Shown here piece after piece: positions 52,969-62,069 of a stretch of DNA of 64,000 nucleotides (position 1 is its first letter; every line of letters starts with the position of its first letter). A model generated the notes under the pieces. It did no database searches. It was not told where the DNA came from and saw only the letters and a list, made by a program, of their open reading frames with translations. Where the stretch lies: the NCBI RefSeq assembly GCF_003417535.1, contig NZ_QVLS01000005.1, forward strand, positions 131,501 through 195,500. The letters are read 5' to 3'. This DNA comes from Hydrogenophaga borbori (GTDB taxonomy: Bacteria; Pseudomonadota; Gammaproteobacteria; Burkholderiales; Burkholderiaceae_C). The position numbers and the translations under genes are program-made.

Positions 52969-54195
52969 CTAGGAGTGCTTCCGATCGACCAGCAAGGGGG
53001 CATCAACGGCCAGATCGTCGGCTGATATCCATTCGATAGCGTCCAGCTTCAAACGGGTGCGTTGCTTGAAGATCTCGTGAAGAGCCTTCTCGGCCATTGC
53101 CGCCTCTCCGCCTGGGTTCAAGACGCCACGCAAGGTGATCGTTTCGCGATGCTGCTGGCTCGTGACCACCACTTGAGCTCGCTGGATAGGCGGAACCTGC
53201 GCCAACACCTCCTCGACGTTGCGCGGATAGATGAAGATTTCCCGGGCCTTTACACCCTGTCCGACCCGGCCTTCCAGAAGGTTGATGTGGCTGACGAAAC
53301 CATCCGCTGAGGCGGCGCGTCCGCTGGCCACGTCGCCGGTGCCAAACCGCACGAGTGGCCAGCCACGGTTCATGGTGGTGACCACGATTTCACCGGTTTC
53401 ACCCAAGGGCAGGGGAACGCCGGTTTGCGGGTCGCAGATCTGGACCAACCTTTCCGGTTGCACGGTGTAGCCTTCCTCGTCCGCTTCTTCGTAGCCGATG
53501 AGGCCGAAGTCACCGGTGGCGTATGCGGAGAAGATCTTGATGCCGTACCGGCTCTCGAGCGCGCGTCGCTTGCCCATCCAGTCGCCCATCTCCCCGCCGA
53601 GGAACGCCGACTTGAGCTTCCAGGCGCACGGCAGCGCGTGTCCCATGTTCTCCAGGGTCCGGATCAGTGTGAGAAAGAAGGCGGTGGAGGCACAGATGCA
53701 GGTGATGCCCAGTTCCAGGATCAGCTGGGCCTGCTGCTCGGCGCCACCTGGGCCGCAGGGGACGACGGTGGCGCCTGTGGCGGCGATGCCCTGATCGAGC
53801 AGCACGCCGGCGGGCACCAGGTGGTACGACCAGGTGTTCAGCACTCGGTCCTGCGGGCCGAGGCCTGCGCGCTGGAAGCAGTGGGCGAAACCGTGGCCGT
53901 CCTGGTCGTCCACCAACTGGGGTTCGTAGATGGGGCCGGGTGACACGAAGATGCGCTGGATCGCCGCTTCATCGACTGTCAGGAAGCCGCCAAAGGGCGG
54001 CGCCCGGCGTTGGCGCTCCAGTAGCGCGTCCTTGCTCGTGACGGGCAGGCGCGCCAGGTCCGCCGCGCTGCGGATGTCCTGTGGCGTCATGCGCGCGCGC
54101 TCGTAGATCTCGCGGATGGCGGGCGCCCGCTCGAAGGCGTGCTGCTGCGCCGCGCGCAGCGCGCCGAGACGATCGGATGGGAGGGAATGCGTCAT
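52969..54195 (-). CDS. Phenylacetate-CoA ligase-like protein (PaaK family)
   Basis: 408 residues with the PaaK-type plan: LARLPVTSKDALLE, FVSPGPIYEPQLV at the phosphate loop, YHLVPAGVLLDQG, then YATGDFGLIGYE and TTMNRGWPLVRFGTGD, and C-terminal GQGVKAREIFIYPRNVEEVL. The canonical SSGTTG P-loop reads SPGPIY, so adenylation activity may be altered. PaaK homologues activate arylacetates, aryl carboxylates or cyclic acids. It sits between the enoyl-CoA hydratase and acyl-CoA dehydrogenase genes with gaps of 14 and 23 bp. Confidence 0.8.
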   Translation of the reverse strand: MTHSLPSDRLGALRAAQQHAFERAPAIREIYERARMTPQDIRSAADLARLPVTSKDALLERQRRAPPFGGFLTVDEAAIQRIFVSPGPIYEPQLVDDQDGHGFAHCFQRAGLGPQDRVLNTWSYHLVPAGVLLDQGIAATGATVVPCGPGGAEQQAQLILELGITCICASTAFFLTLIRTLENMGHALPCAWKLKSAFLGGEMGDWMGKRRALESRYGIKIFSAYATGDFGLIGYEEADEEGYTVQPERLVQICDPQTGVPLPLGETGEIVVTTMNRGWPLVRFGTGDVASGRAASADGFVSHINLLEGRVGQGVKAREIFIYPRNVEEVLAQVPPIQRAQVVVTSQQHRETITLRGVLNPGGEAAMAEKALHEIFKQRTRLKLDAIEWISADDLAVDAPLLVDRKHS

Positions 54196-54209
54196 GGCCC
54201 GGCGCTCCC

Positions 54210-55028
54210 TTACTGGCCGGTGAACCGCGGTGAGCGCTTCTCTTCGAAGGCCAGCAAGCCCTCGCGCAGATCGGCGCTGTGCGCATGCACCTCCGAGGCG
54301 AGCAGCTCTAGGCGCAGCGCGGTCTCGATGGGTTGTTGCAGGCCGTCGTCGACCAGCGCTTTCATGCGCCTCAGGCCCAGCGGGCTCTTGGCGGCAATCT
54401 TGTCCACGAGCGCCTGGGTGGCCGTTTCCAGTTCACCAGGGGCCACCACCTGGTTAACCAGGCCGGCCTCCATCAGTTCTTCCGCAGTGAGGAAGTCGCC
54501 GGTGAACAGCAGGTACTTGGCGCGTGTGGCCCCGATGATGCGGGGCAGGCGCACCGACCCCCCTCCACCAGGCAGCAAACCGTAGTTGGCGTGGGCATCG
54601 CCGATCTTGGCGCCGCGAACGGCGAGCACCAGGTCGCAGCAGAGCACCAGCTCGAGGCCGCCCGCCAGGGCCAGCCCGTTGAGTGCGGCGATCACCGGCT
54701 TGGGGAAACTGTCCAGCCGGTTCATCGTGGCCAGCACGGTGTCGAGGAAGCGGCGCGGGCCGTCCAGATCCAGATCCGATTGCGACCGAACGTACTTGAG
54801 GTCGGCCCCGGCGCAAAAAGCCCGGCCCGTGCCGGTGAGAACCACCGCGCGCACGTCTGGGTTCTTCTCGGCGTCGTTCAAGGCCTGATCGAGGCCGCCG
54901 AGCACTTCGGGCGTAAGGGCGTTCATCGCGTCCGGCCGGTTCAGGCGGATCCACATCGCACCTTGGCGGACTTCCGCGGCAACAGCGGCGGGCGGCATCG
55001 TTTCCATTTCCTGGGCTTGGTTCTTCAT
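54210..55028 (-). CDS. Enoyl-CoA hydratase/isomerase-family protein
   Basis: 272 residues of the crotonase superfamily: AFCAGADLKYV oxyanion-hole strand, ALNGLALAGGLELVLCCDLVLA, then NYGLLPGGGGSVRLPRIIG and FLTAEELMEAGLVNQVV. The position that usually carries the first catalytic Glu (before the GLLPGGGG turn) reads His (GDAHANYG), so an isomerase or hydrolase reaction cannot be excluded. Start ATG 55028 is provisional; in-frame ATGs at 55007 and 54998 are also possible. First gene of the minus-strand unit, divergent from the CoA transferase across a palindromic operator. Confidence 0.85.
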   Translation of the reverse strand: MKNQAQEMETMPPAAVAAEVRQGAMWIRLNRPDAMNALTPEVLGGLDQALNDAEKNPDVRAVVLTGTGRAFCAGADLKYVRSQSDLDLDGPRRFLDTVLATMNRLDSFPKPVIAALNGLALAGGLELVLCCDLVLAVRGAKIGDAHANYGLLPGGGGSVRLPRIIGATRAKYLLFTGDFLTAEELMEAGLVNQVVAPGELETATQALVDKIAAKSPLGLRRMKALVDDGLQQPIETALRLELLASEVHAHSADLREGLLAFEEKRSPRFTGQ

Positions 55029-55095
55029 GGGCGGATTCTGCGATTCAAGGGTCGGTTTGGCTCTCAGGGGATTCCATTACTGCATGGTCGTTCAA

Positions 55096-55111
55096 TTTAC
55101 TTTACAGTAAA
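55096..55111. promoter_or_regulatory. Palindromic operator TTTACT-N4-AGTAAA
   Basis: Perfect 6-bp inverted repeat with a 4-bp centre (55096-55111), between the divergent enoyl-CoA hydratase and CoA-transferase genes. A near copy lies at 56238-56253 upstream of the next thiolase gene, so both are probably bound by one regulator. Confidence 0.65.
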
Positions 55112-55133
55112 AATGATCAACAGAAAGGTCGAC

Positions 55134-56201
55134 ATGAATCCACCGATTGCATCGCAGGGATCTCCGCTGAAGGGGATCAGGATCGTTGAGTTCGAGGGCA
55201 TCGGCCCGGGGCCGCTGGCCGGCCTGTTTCTGGCGCAGCTGGGCGCGGATGTCACGGTCGTGGCTCGTCCGGGTCCTGGCGCTTTGCCGAAGGACATGAC
55301 GCCGCGCGAGGACGGCTTGCTGTCGCGTGGCAAGCGTCGGGTGGTTCTGAACCTGAAGCAGGAAAACGACAGGGACCGCGCGTTGGAGATCGTCGCGGCC
55401 AGCGATGGCTTGATCGAGGGCAACCGGCCGGGTGTCATGGAACGCCTAGGCCTGGGGCCCGGCGTCTGCGGGCGCTTGAACCCGCGCCTGGTATATGGGC
55501 GCATGACCGGCTGGGGACAGGACGGACCGCTGGCCCAGGCCGCCGGCCACGACATGAACTACGTGGCGCTCACGGGCCTGATGGCGCTGACGGAGCGCCC
55601 CGGCCACCCGCCCATATTGCCTCCCACGGTGCTCGGCGATGCGGCGGGCGCACTGGGCTTCTCGCTGGGCATGGTGTCGGGCCTGCTGGCCGCCAGGACG
55701 AGCGGGCAGGGCTGCGTGGTGGATGGCGCCATCGTGGATGTGCTGGCCATGCTGTCGCCGCTGGTACAGCTCGTCAGCGCCGCGGGCGGCTTCGATGCAG
55801 GCGTGCCGAGTGTGTTCCATGACTCGCCCTTCTACGACCGCTACCTCTGCGCCGATGGTCGCTACGTCACCGTGGGAGCGATCGAGCCACCGTTCTACGC
55901 ACTGCTGCTGGAGCGGCTCGGGCTGAGCGACGTGGTGCTGTCCGAGCAGATGGACCGGTCCGCTTGGCCTGCATTGAAGGCGCGCATGGCGGCGCTCTTT
56001 GCATCGCGGCCCAGTGCGCACTGGACGCAGTTGCTGGAAGGCACAGACGCCTGCTACGCGCCGGTCTTGAACATGGCCGAGGCGGCCAGGCACCCTCACA
56101 ACGTGGCGCGTGGCCTCTACCACGTGACACCGGCGGGCGATGTCGAGACCGTCAGAGGGCTGCGCTTCGCCGCGCTGGCGGACCGCGCCACCAGGGCCTG
56201 A
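55134..56201 (+). CDS. CaiB/BaiF family CoA transferase
   Basis: 355-residue family III CoA transferase. Family motifs: GIRIVEFEGIGPGPLAG, GADVTVV, the catalytic-Asp segment GHDMNYVALTGLM, and GAIEPPFYALLLERLG. The Asp would form an acyl-enzyme anhydride with the donor; relatives also act as alpha-methylacyl-CoA racemases, which is an equally good guess here. Start ATG 55134 follows an AAGG site; an ATG at 55113 lies in the operator-promoter zone. First gene of the plus-strand catabolic unit. Confidence 0.88.
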   Translation: MNPPIASQGSPLKGIRIVEFEGIGPGPLAGLFLAQLGADVTVVARPGPGALPKDMTPREDGLLSRGKRRVVLNLKQENDRDRALEIVAASDGLIEGNRPGVMERLGLGPGVCGRLNPRLVYGRMTGWGQDGPLAQAAGHDMNYVALTGLMALTERPGHPPILPPTVLGDAAGALGFSLGMVSGLLAARTSGQGCVVDGAIVDVLAMLSPLVQLVSAAGGFDAGVPSVFHDSPFYDRYLCADGRYVTVGAIEPPFYALLLERLGLSDVVLSEQMDRSAWPALKARMAALFASRPSAHWTQLLEGTDACYAPVLNMAEAARHPHNVARGLYHVTPAGDVETVRGLRFAALADRATRA

Positions 56202-56237
56202 TCAGCCTCGGGATTTCCCTAGGCGGCTTGCGTGAAT

Positions 56238-56253
56238 TTGACTATATAGTAAA
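56238..56253. promoter_or_regulatory. Second copy of the TTTACT-N4-AGTAAA operator
   Basis: TTGACT-ATAT-AGTAAA, one mismatch from a perfect palindrome and the same 6-4-6 layout as the site at 55096-55111. A weaker relative (TTTTAT-TTAT-AGTAGA) follows at about 56259-56274. It lies in the 120-bp gap before the second thiolase gene, which therefore may have its own regulated promoter. Confidence 0.6.
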
Positions 56254-56321
56254 TCACTTTTATTTATAGTAGATTGGCGCTGATGCGGCGCCAACCATCG
56301 ATCCAGTACAGGAGAAGCGCG

Positions 56322-57560
56322 TTGGAAGACATCTACGTCGTTGGTGTGGGGATGACCCCGTTTGGCCGGCATCTGAACAAGGACATCAAGCAGCTGACGC
56401 GCGAGGCCACTGAGGCGGCGTTGCTGGACGCCGGGATCCGGCGGGAGGACTTGCAGGCAGCCTTCTTCGGCAACACCTCGCAGGGCCACATGGATGGTCA
56501 GCACATGATCCGCGGGCAGATCGCCCTGCGTGCCATGGGGATCGGCCGCATTCCGGTGGTCAACGTAGAAAACGCCTGCGCCAGCGGCTCGTCCGCGTTC
56601 GTGCTGGCGTGCAACCACGTCCGCTCCGGTGCCGGCGAGGTGGCTCTGGCCATCGGTTCGGAGAAGATGTTCACCGCGGACAAGCAGAAGATGTTCTCGG
56701 TCTTCGACAGCGCCTGGGATCTGTCGAGGGCAGGCGAGATTCGCGAAAACCTGATGCTGCTCGGGCGCGACGTGGTGGTGCCGGAGGGCTCCACTTCGCC
56801 CAAGCCCTACAGCGTGTTCATGGATGTGTACGCGGCCTTCGCCCGTTCCCACATGCGCAGCTTCGGCACTACGCAGCGCCAGCTGGCGGCCGTCTCGGCC
56901 AAGAACCACGCGCATTCGGTGCACAACCCGCTGTCGCAGTACCAAGTGGCCTACAGCATCGAAGACGTGCTGGGCGCCCCGCCCATCACCTACCCTTTGA
57001 CGCTGCCGATGTGCTCGCCGGTGTCGGATGGCGCCGCTGCGGTCATCGTGTGTAGCCGGTCCGCGCTCCAGCGGCTGGGCATCGACACGCGCCGGGCGAT
57101 CCGGGTGCTGGCAGCCCTCGTTCAAAGCGGCTCGGACCGCAGCGAGGACGACCATGCCAGCCATTGCACCGCGCTGGCGGCCCGCCGGGCGTACGAACTG
57201 GCCGGTGTGGGGCCGGACGACATCTCCGTGGCCGAAGTCCACGATGCCACGGCCATGGGCGAAATCATCCAGTCCGAAAACCTGGGCTTCTGCGAGTTCG
57301 GCCAGGGCGGTGTGATCGCCGAGCGGGGCGACACCCGCATCGGTGGGCGCATTCCCATCAACCCCTCTGGCGGCCTGGAGTCCAAGGGGCATCCGGTCGG
57401 CGCGACGGGGCTGGCACAGGTGCACGAGCTGGTGACTCAACTGCGCGCGGAAGCCGGTACCCGGCAGGTAGAAGGCGCGCGCATCGCCCTGGCAGAAAAC
57501 GGCGGGGGCCTCGAGGGCATCGAGGAAGCCGTGGCCTGCATCACCATCCTGGCGCGTTGA
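56322..57560 (+). CDS. SCP-x-type thiolase (second copy)
   Basis: 412 residues. Nucleophile Cys86 in ENACASGSSAF, AEVHDATAMGE, GGLESKGHPVGATG with the catalytic His, and ALAENGGGLEG at the C-terminus, again without the classical CxGGG. Related to but clearly different from the thiolase at 48959-50146. A TTG at 56322 is chosen because the family N-terminus (EDIYVVGVGMTPFGR) begins there and a GGAG site lies 7 bp upstream; an ATG at 56283 would add 13 unconserved residues. Likely thiolytic step of the plus-strand pathway. Confidence 0.85.
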   Translation: MEDIYVVGVGMTPFGRHLNKDIKQLTREATEAALLDAGIRREDLQAAFFGNTSQGHMDGQHMIRGQIALRAMGIGRIPVVNVENACASGSSAFVLACNHVRSGAGEVALAIGSEKMFTADKQKMFSVFDSAWDLSRAGEIRENLMLLGRDVVVPEGSTSPKPYSVFMDVYAAFARSHMRSFGTTQRQLAAVSAKNHAHSVHNPLSQYQVAYSIEDVLGAPPITYPLTLPMCSPVSDGAAAVIVCSRSALQRLGIDTRRAIRVLAALVQSGSDRSEDDHASHCTALAARRAYELAGVGPDDISVAEVHDATAMGEIIQSENLGFCEFGQGGVIAERGDTRIGGRIPINPSGGLESKGHPVGATGLAQVHELVTQLRAEAGTRQVEGARIALAENGGGLEGIEEAVACITILAR

Positions 57561-57586
57561 GCGCCCTACCCAAAGCGACAAGCAAC

Positions 57587-58348
57587 ATGGACATCAAGAA
57601 CACGGTAGCGCTGGTGACCGGCGCGGGATCAGGCCTCGGCCTGGCGACTTGCAAAGCCCTGGTCGAAGCAGGCGCCCAAGTGGTGGCCGTCGATCTGGAC
57701 GAAGAACGCCTGGTACGCGAGATGGCCCCGCTGGGCGAGCGCGTGCACACCCTGAAAGTGGATGTGGCCGACGACGCCAGTGTGGCGGCCGCCGTGGCGT
57801 TTGCGGTCGACACCTTCGGTGGCTTGCACGTGGCCGTGAACTGCGCGGGCATCCTGGGGCCGTGCAAGACCTTGTCCAAGGGTGAGCTCTTTCCGCTGGA
57901 TCTCTGGAACCGAGTGATCGGCGTCAACCTCACCGGCACCTTCAACGTCATCCGGCACGCCGCACGTGCGATGGCGGCCAACGAGCCCAACGAGGATGGA
58001 GAGCGTGGCGTGATCGTCAACACATCGTCCGGCGCGGCCTGGCAGGGGCAGATGGGGCAGGCCGCCTATAGCGCGAGCAAGGCCGCTGTCATGGGTCTGA
58101 CGCTACCGGTGGCACGCGACCTGGCGTCGCACGGGGTGCGCGTCGTCGCGCTAGCGCCCGGCCTGTTCGAGACCGGCATGTCGGCCGGCATGCCGGCCAA
58201 GGTGGCGCAAAACATCATCGACAACGTGATCCTGTTCCCGAACCGCATGGGGCAGGCGCCGGAGTTCTCGGCCCTGGTTTGCCACGTGGTGGAGAACGCC
58301 TACCTGAATGCCACCACGCTAAGCATCGACGGCGGGGCCCGGCTCTGA
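57587..58348 (+). CDS. SDR-family 3-hydroxyacyl-CoA dehydrogenase-like
   Basis: 253 residues. TGAGSGLGLAT cofactor loop, VDVADDASV, NCAGI, SSGAAWQGQMGQAAYSASKAA with Ser/Tyr/Lys, and a C-terminal NATTLSIDGGARL. The closest family in pattern is type II 3-hydroxyacyl-CoA dehydrogenase (HSD17B10-like), which in beta-oxidation makes the ketoacyl-CoA for the thiolase encoded immediately upstream. It begins 26 bp after the thiolase stop. Confidence 0.88.
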   Translation: MDIKNTVALVTGAGSGLGLATCKALVEAGAQVVAVDLDEERLVREMAPLGERVHTLKVDVADDASVAAAVAFAVDTFGGLHVAVNCAGILGPCKTLSKGELFPLDLWNRVIGVNLTGTFNVIRHAARAMAANEPNEDGERGVIVNTSSGAAWQGQMGQAAYSASKAAVMGLTLPVARDLASHGVRVVALAPGLFETGMSAGMPAKVAQNIIDNVILFPNRMGQAPEFSALVCHVVENAYLNATTLSIDGGARL

Positions 58349-58426
58349 TGCCCATCGTGCAAGCGCGCCACGACCTGAACAAGGAGACCCGATGGACATG
58401 ATCCAACCTGGCAAAGGTCATTCGGC

Positions 58427-59224
58427 ATGACGGCCGCCCACCCTGCCCACCACGACGACGTCGTGCTCTCGGCCCGCAACCTGCTGCTGCAGTTCGGTGG
58501 CATCGTCGCGCTCAACGACGTGTCCATCGACGTGCGCAAGGACGAGTTGCTGGCCATCATCGGCCCGAACGGCGCGGGCAAGTCCTCGCTCATGAACTGC
58601 CTGAGCGGCTTCTACCGCCCCAAGAAAGGTGACATCACGCTCGGCGGGCGCAGCGTGCGCCAGATGGCGGTGCACGAGGTTGCGGGCCAGGGCCTGGCCA
58701 GGACCTTCCAGGGCACGCACATCTTCTCGGGCATGACGGTGGTCGAGAACCTGATGGTGGGCCGCCACCTGCACATGCGCACGAACCTGGCGCAGTCGTT
58801 CTTCTACTTTGGCGCGGCCCGGCGCGAAGAGGTGGCCCATCGGGAAGTGGTGGAGGAAATCATCGAGTTCCTGGAAATCGAGGCCATCCGCCATGCCCCG
58901 GTGGGCAGCCTCGGCTATGGCCTTCGCAAGCGCGTCGACCTGGGCCGGGCGCTGGCTCAGGATCCTCGCATCCTCTTGATGGACGAGCCCATGGCGGGCA
59001 TGAACGCGGAGGAAAAAGAGGACCTGGCGCGCTTCATCCTAGACGTGCGCGAGGCCAAACGCATTCCGGTCGTACTGGTGGAGCACGACATGGGCGTGGT
59101 GATGGACCTGGCCGACCGCATTGCGGTGCTCGACTTCGGCCGCAAGATCGCCGAAGGAACCCCCAAGGAGATCCAGGCCGATCCTGCCGTCATGAAGGCC
59201 TATCTCGGGGAGGACGGGCCATGA
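58427..59224 (+). CDS. livG: LIV-type ABC transporter ATP-binding protein (LivG-type, second system)
   Basis: 265 residues: GPNGAGKSS Walker A, GLARTFQGTHIFSGMTVVENLMVGRH, a degenerate signature (LGYGLRKRVDLG), and ILLMDEPMAGMNAEEKED. Between Walker A and signature there is a longer loop than in LivF. It overlaps the CoA ligase start (ATGA at 59221). A LivF partner was not seen inside the window and may lie beyond the right edge. Confidence 0.9.
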   Translation: MTAAHPAHHDDVVLSARNLLLQFGGIVALNDVSIDVRKDELLAIIGPNGAGKSSLMNCLSGFYRPKKGDITLGGRSVRQMAVHEVAGQGLARTFQGTHIFSGMTVVENLMVGRHLHMRTNLAQSFFYFGAARREEVAHREVVEEIIEFLEIEAIRHAPVGSLGYGLRKRVDLGRALAQDPRILLMDEPMAGMNAEEKEDLARFILDVREAKRIPVVLVEHDMGVVMDLADRIAVLDFGRKIAEGTPKEIQADPAVMKAYLGEDGP

Positions 59225-61188
59225 AGCTCCAGATCGAAACCCTGCCGCAGCTGTTGCAGCGCCGTGCGCAGGCCACGCCCGATCGGCTGTCCCAACGCCA
59301 CAAGCAGCGCGGCATCTGGCGCGAGTACAGCTTCTCGGCGGTGCAGCGCCATGTGCTGGAGCTGACCCTGGGGCTGCACCGCATGGGCGTGCAGCGCGGC
59401 GCCACCGTGGCCATCATGGGCGAGAACGAGCCGCAGCACTACTGGGCCGAATTCGCGGCGCACGCGCTGGGCTGCAAGGTGGTCTCGCTGTATCCAGACC
59501 TGACGGCGGAGGAAGTCCGGTACCTGCTGGAAGACAGTGAGACGGTCTGCCTGTTCGCTCAGGACCAGGAACAGGTGGACAAGGGCCTGGAGGTCAAGGA
59601 CGGACTGGGGCTGCTGCGCCACATCGTGTACTGGGACGACACGGGCATGTGGTCCTACAAGGACCCCGTCCTTAGCACCTTCGGGGCGGTGCAGCAGCAA
59701 GGGCGCGAGCTGGATGCGCAGGCCCCTGAATTGTACCGCTCGCTGGTGGCGCAGGGCACGCCCGACGATGTGGCGGTGTTGTCCTACACCTCGGGCACCA
59801 CCGGCAAACCCAAGGGGGTGGTGCTCACGCACCGCTTCCTGATCGACAACGCGCAGCGCCTGATCCAGGCCACCGATGCCCAGCCGGGCATGGAGTACCT
59901 GAGCTACATCGCGCCGGCCTGGGCCACTGAGCAGATCAACGGGATTTCCATGGGCCTGGGCTTGCCCATGGTGGTCAACTTCCCGGAAAGCCCCGAGCAG
60001 GTGCTGGCCAACATCCGGGAACTGGCGGTCGAGGCCATGACCTTCGCCCCGCGCCAATGGGAAAGCATGGCCTCGTCGGTGCAGGCTCACATGCTGGACG
60101 CCGGGCCGGTGCGGCGTGCCGTGTACGAATGGGGCTTGAAGGTGGGGCATGCCTTCCACGTCGGCCGCCTGGATGGCAAGCCGGTCGGCTGGCTGGATCG
60201 CCTGCAGTTCCCCCTGGCCGAAGCCCTGGTCCTGCGGCCGTTGCGCGACCAACTGGGCCTGACCCGGTTGCGAATCGCCAGTTGCGGGGGGGCCACCATG
60301 GCGCCCGACGTGTTTCGCATGTTCCACGCCATGGGCGTGCCGCTGCGGAACATCTACGGCTCCACCGAAACTGGCCTGCTCACCTGCCACCAGGGCGAGC
60401 GCTTCGATCTGGAAACCGTAGGGCACTGGATGCAGGCGCACCCGCAGGCGGGCGCACCGCTCGAATGGCGGGTGAGCTCCGACGGCGAGCTCCAGATCCG
60501 GGGTGGGAGTCCCTTTCTGGGCTACTACCGACGGGAGGGCTCGGTCGAGTCCAAGGTCAAGGCCGGCTGGTTCCACACCGGCGATGCCGTGACCAGGACC
60601 GAGCGAGGAGAGCTGGTCTTTCTGGAGCGGCTGTCCGACCTGAAGCGGCTGCGCAGCGGTGACACCTTTCCGCCCCAATTCGTCGAGACGCGCCTTCGCT
60701 TCAGCCCCTTCATCAAGGACATCATGACCGTGGGCGATGAGCAGCGCGATTTCGTGGCCGCGCTCATCAACATCGACATGGCCGTGCTGTCGCGCTGGGC
60801 CGAAGACAAGCGCATCGGTTTCTCGACCTTCACCGATCTGTCGCAGCGGCCCGAGATCGCGGCCCTGATCAGCCAGGAAATCGCGCGTGTCAACCAGTTC
60901 CTGCCTGCGCATGCGCGGGTGAAGCGATTCGCCAACTTCCCCAAGGAACTTGATCCCGACGAAGGCGAGCTGACGCGTTCGCGCAAGCTGCGGCGCGAGT
61001 TCCTGGAGGAGCGCTACGGCGCCCTGATCCAGGGCCTGTACGACGGCTCCCGTGAGGTGCGGATCGACATCCCCGTGACCTACCAGGACGGACGCCGGAG
61101 CAACTTCAACGCGAACGTGTTCATTCACGATGCCGACGGATCCGGTGCAAACACCTCGACCGAACCCCAGCGCAGGAGGCCTGCATGA
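59221..61188 (+). CDS. Long-chain-type acyl-CoA synthetase inside the transporter operon
   Basis: 655-residue AMP-forming ligase. SYTSGTTGKPKG P-loop, YGSTETGLLTCH (A5), GWFHTGDAV, then LERLSDLKRLRSGDTFPPQF and a C-terminal domain with REFLEERYGALI. It is the FadD/ACSL-like type that often sits between LivG and LivH in betaproteobacterial uptake operons, coupling import to CoA activation. Start overlaps the preceding ATPase gene and stop overlaps livH by 4 nt each. Confidence 0.9.
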   Translation: MKLQIETLPQLLQRRAQATPDRLSQRHKQRGIWREYSFSAVQRHVLELTLGLHRMGVQRGATVAIMGENEPQHYWAEFAAHALGCKVVSLYPDLTAEEVRYLLEDSETVCLFAQDQEQVDKGLEVKDGLGLLRHIVYWDDTGMWSYKDPVLSTFGAVQQQGRELDAQAPELYRSLVAQGTPDDVAVLSYTSGTTGKPKGVVLTHRFLIDNAQRLIQATDAQPGMEYLSYIAPAWATEQINGISMGLGLPMVVNFPESPEQVLANIRELAVEAMTFAPRQWESMASSVQAHMLDAGPVRRAVYEWGLKVGHAFHVGRLDGKPVGWLDRLQFPLAEALVLRPLRDQLGLTRLRIASCGGATMAPDVFRMFHAMGVPLRNIYGSTETGLLTCHQGERFDLETVGHWMQAHPQAGAPLEWRVSSDGELQIRGGSPFLGYYRREGSVESKVKAGWFHTGDAVTRTERGELVFLERLSDLKRLRSGDTFPPQFVETRLRFSPFIKDIMTVGDEQRDFVAALINIDMAVLSRWAEDKRIGFSTFTDLSQRPEIAALISQEIARVNQFLPAHARVKRFANFPKELDPDEGELTRSRKLRREFLEERYGALIQGLYDGSREVRIDIPVTYQDGRRSNFNANVFIHDADGSGANTSTEPQRRRPA

Positions 61189-62069
61189 GCGATTTTCTGA
61201 ACTACCTCATCAACGGGGCATTGACCGGTCTTCTCTACGCCCTGATGGCCATGGGCTTCGTGGTGATCTACCGCGCGTCCAAGGTGTTCAACTTCGCGCA
61301 GGGAGAGCTGGTCGTCTTCGGTGGTTACATGGTGTGGTGGACCATCATCCAGATGGGCATGCCGATGTGGCTTGGTCTGCCCGTGGCCTTCGCGAGCGCG
61401 GCGATCTTCGGGCTGATGATCGAGCGGATCTTCTTCGCTCGCCTCGTGGGCGAATCCGTCTTCTCGATGGTGATGGTGACCATCGGGCTGCTGATCCTGA
61501 TCCGCGGCATCGTGCTGGTGTTCTTTGGCCCCCAGGTGCGCGCGTTCCCGATCATCTTTCCGATCGAACCCATCATCCTGGGTGACGTGGTCATCTCCCG
61601 CTCGCTGCTGTACGGCGGCCTGCTGACTATCGCCTTCGGCTTTGGCCTGTCCTGGTTCTTCAACCGGACCCGCATGGGCTTGACGATGACGGCCGTGGCC
61701 GAAGACCACCAGGTGGCCATGTCCATGGGTATCTCGGTGCAGCGCTCGATCGCCTTCGCCTGGATGCTGGGCGCCGCGCTCTCGACGCTGGGCGCCATGG
61801 TCCACCTGAGCGGCCGCTCCATCAACATGATGAGCTCCGACATCGGGCTGGCGGCGCTGCCGGTGGCCTTGCTGGCGGGCCTGGAGTCGCTGGCCGGGCT
61901 GCTGCTGGCCGGCATTCTGGTCGGCGTCATCCAGGGGCTGGCATCGGCCTACCTCGATCCCCTGGTGGGCGGGGCGCTGGGCTCGGTCTTCCCTTTCATC
62001 ATCATGCTGCTGATGTTGTTGATCCGTCCCACCGGCCTGTTCGGCTGGAAAACCATTGAGAGGGTATGA
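61185..62069 (+). CDS. livH: LIV-type ABC transporter permease LivH (second system)
   Basis: 294 residues with about eight hydrophobic helices; FVVIYRASKVFNFAQGELVVFGGY, a MGLTMTAVAEDHQVAMSMGI coupling loop and GLESLAGLLLAGILVGVIQG are diagnostic. ATG 61185 overlaps the ligase stop and its stop overlaps livM, so the operon is livG-ligase-livH-livM-binding protein. Confidence 0.9.
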   Translation: MSDFLNYLINGALTGLLYALMAMGFVVIYRASKVFNFAQGELVVFGGYMVWWTIIQMGMPMWLGLPVAFASAAIFGLMIERIFFARLVGESVFSMVMVTIGLLILIRGIVLVFFGPQVRAFPIIFPIEPIILGDVVISRSLLYGGLLTIAFGFGLSWFFNRTRMGLTMTAVAEDHQVAMSMGISVQRSIAFAWMLGAALSTLGAMVHLSGRSINMMSSDIGLAALPVALLAGLESLAGLLLAGILVGVIQGLASAYLDPLVGGALGSVFPFIIMLLMLLIRPTGLFGWKTIERV

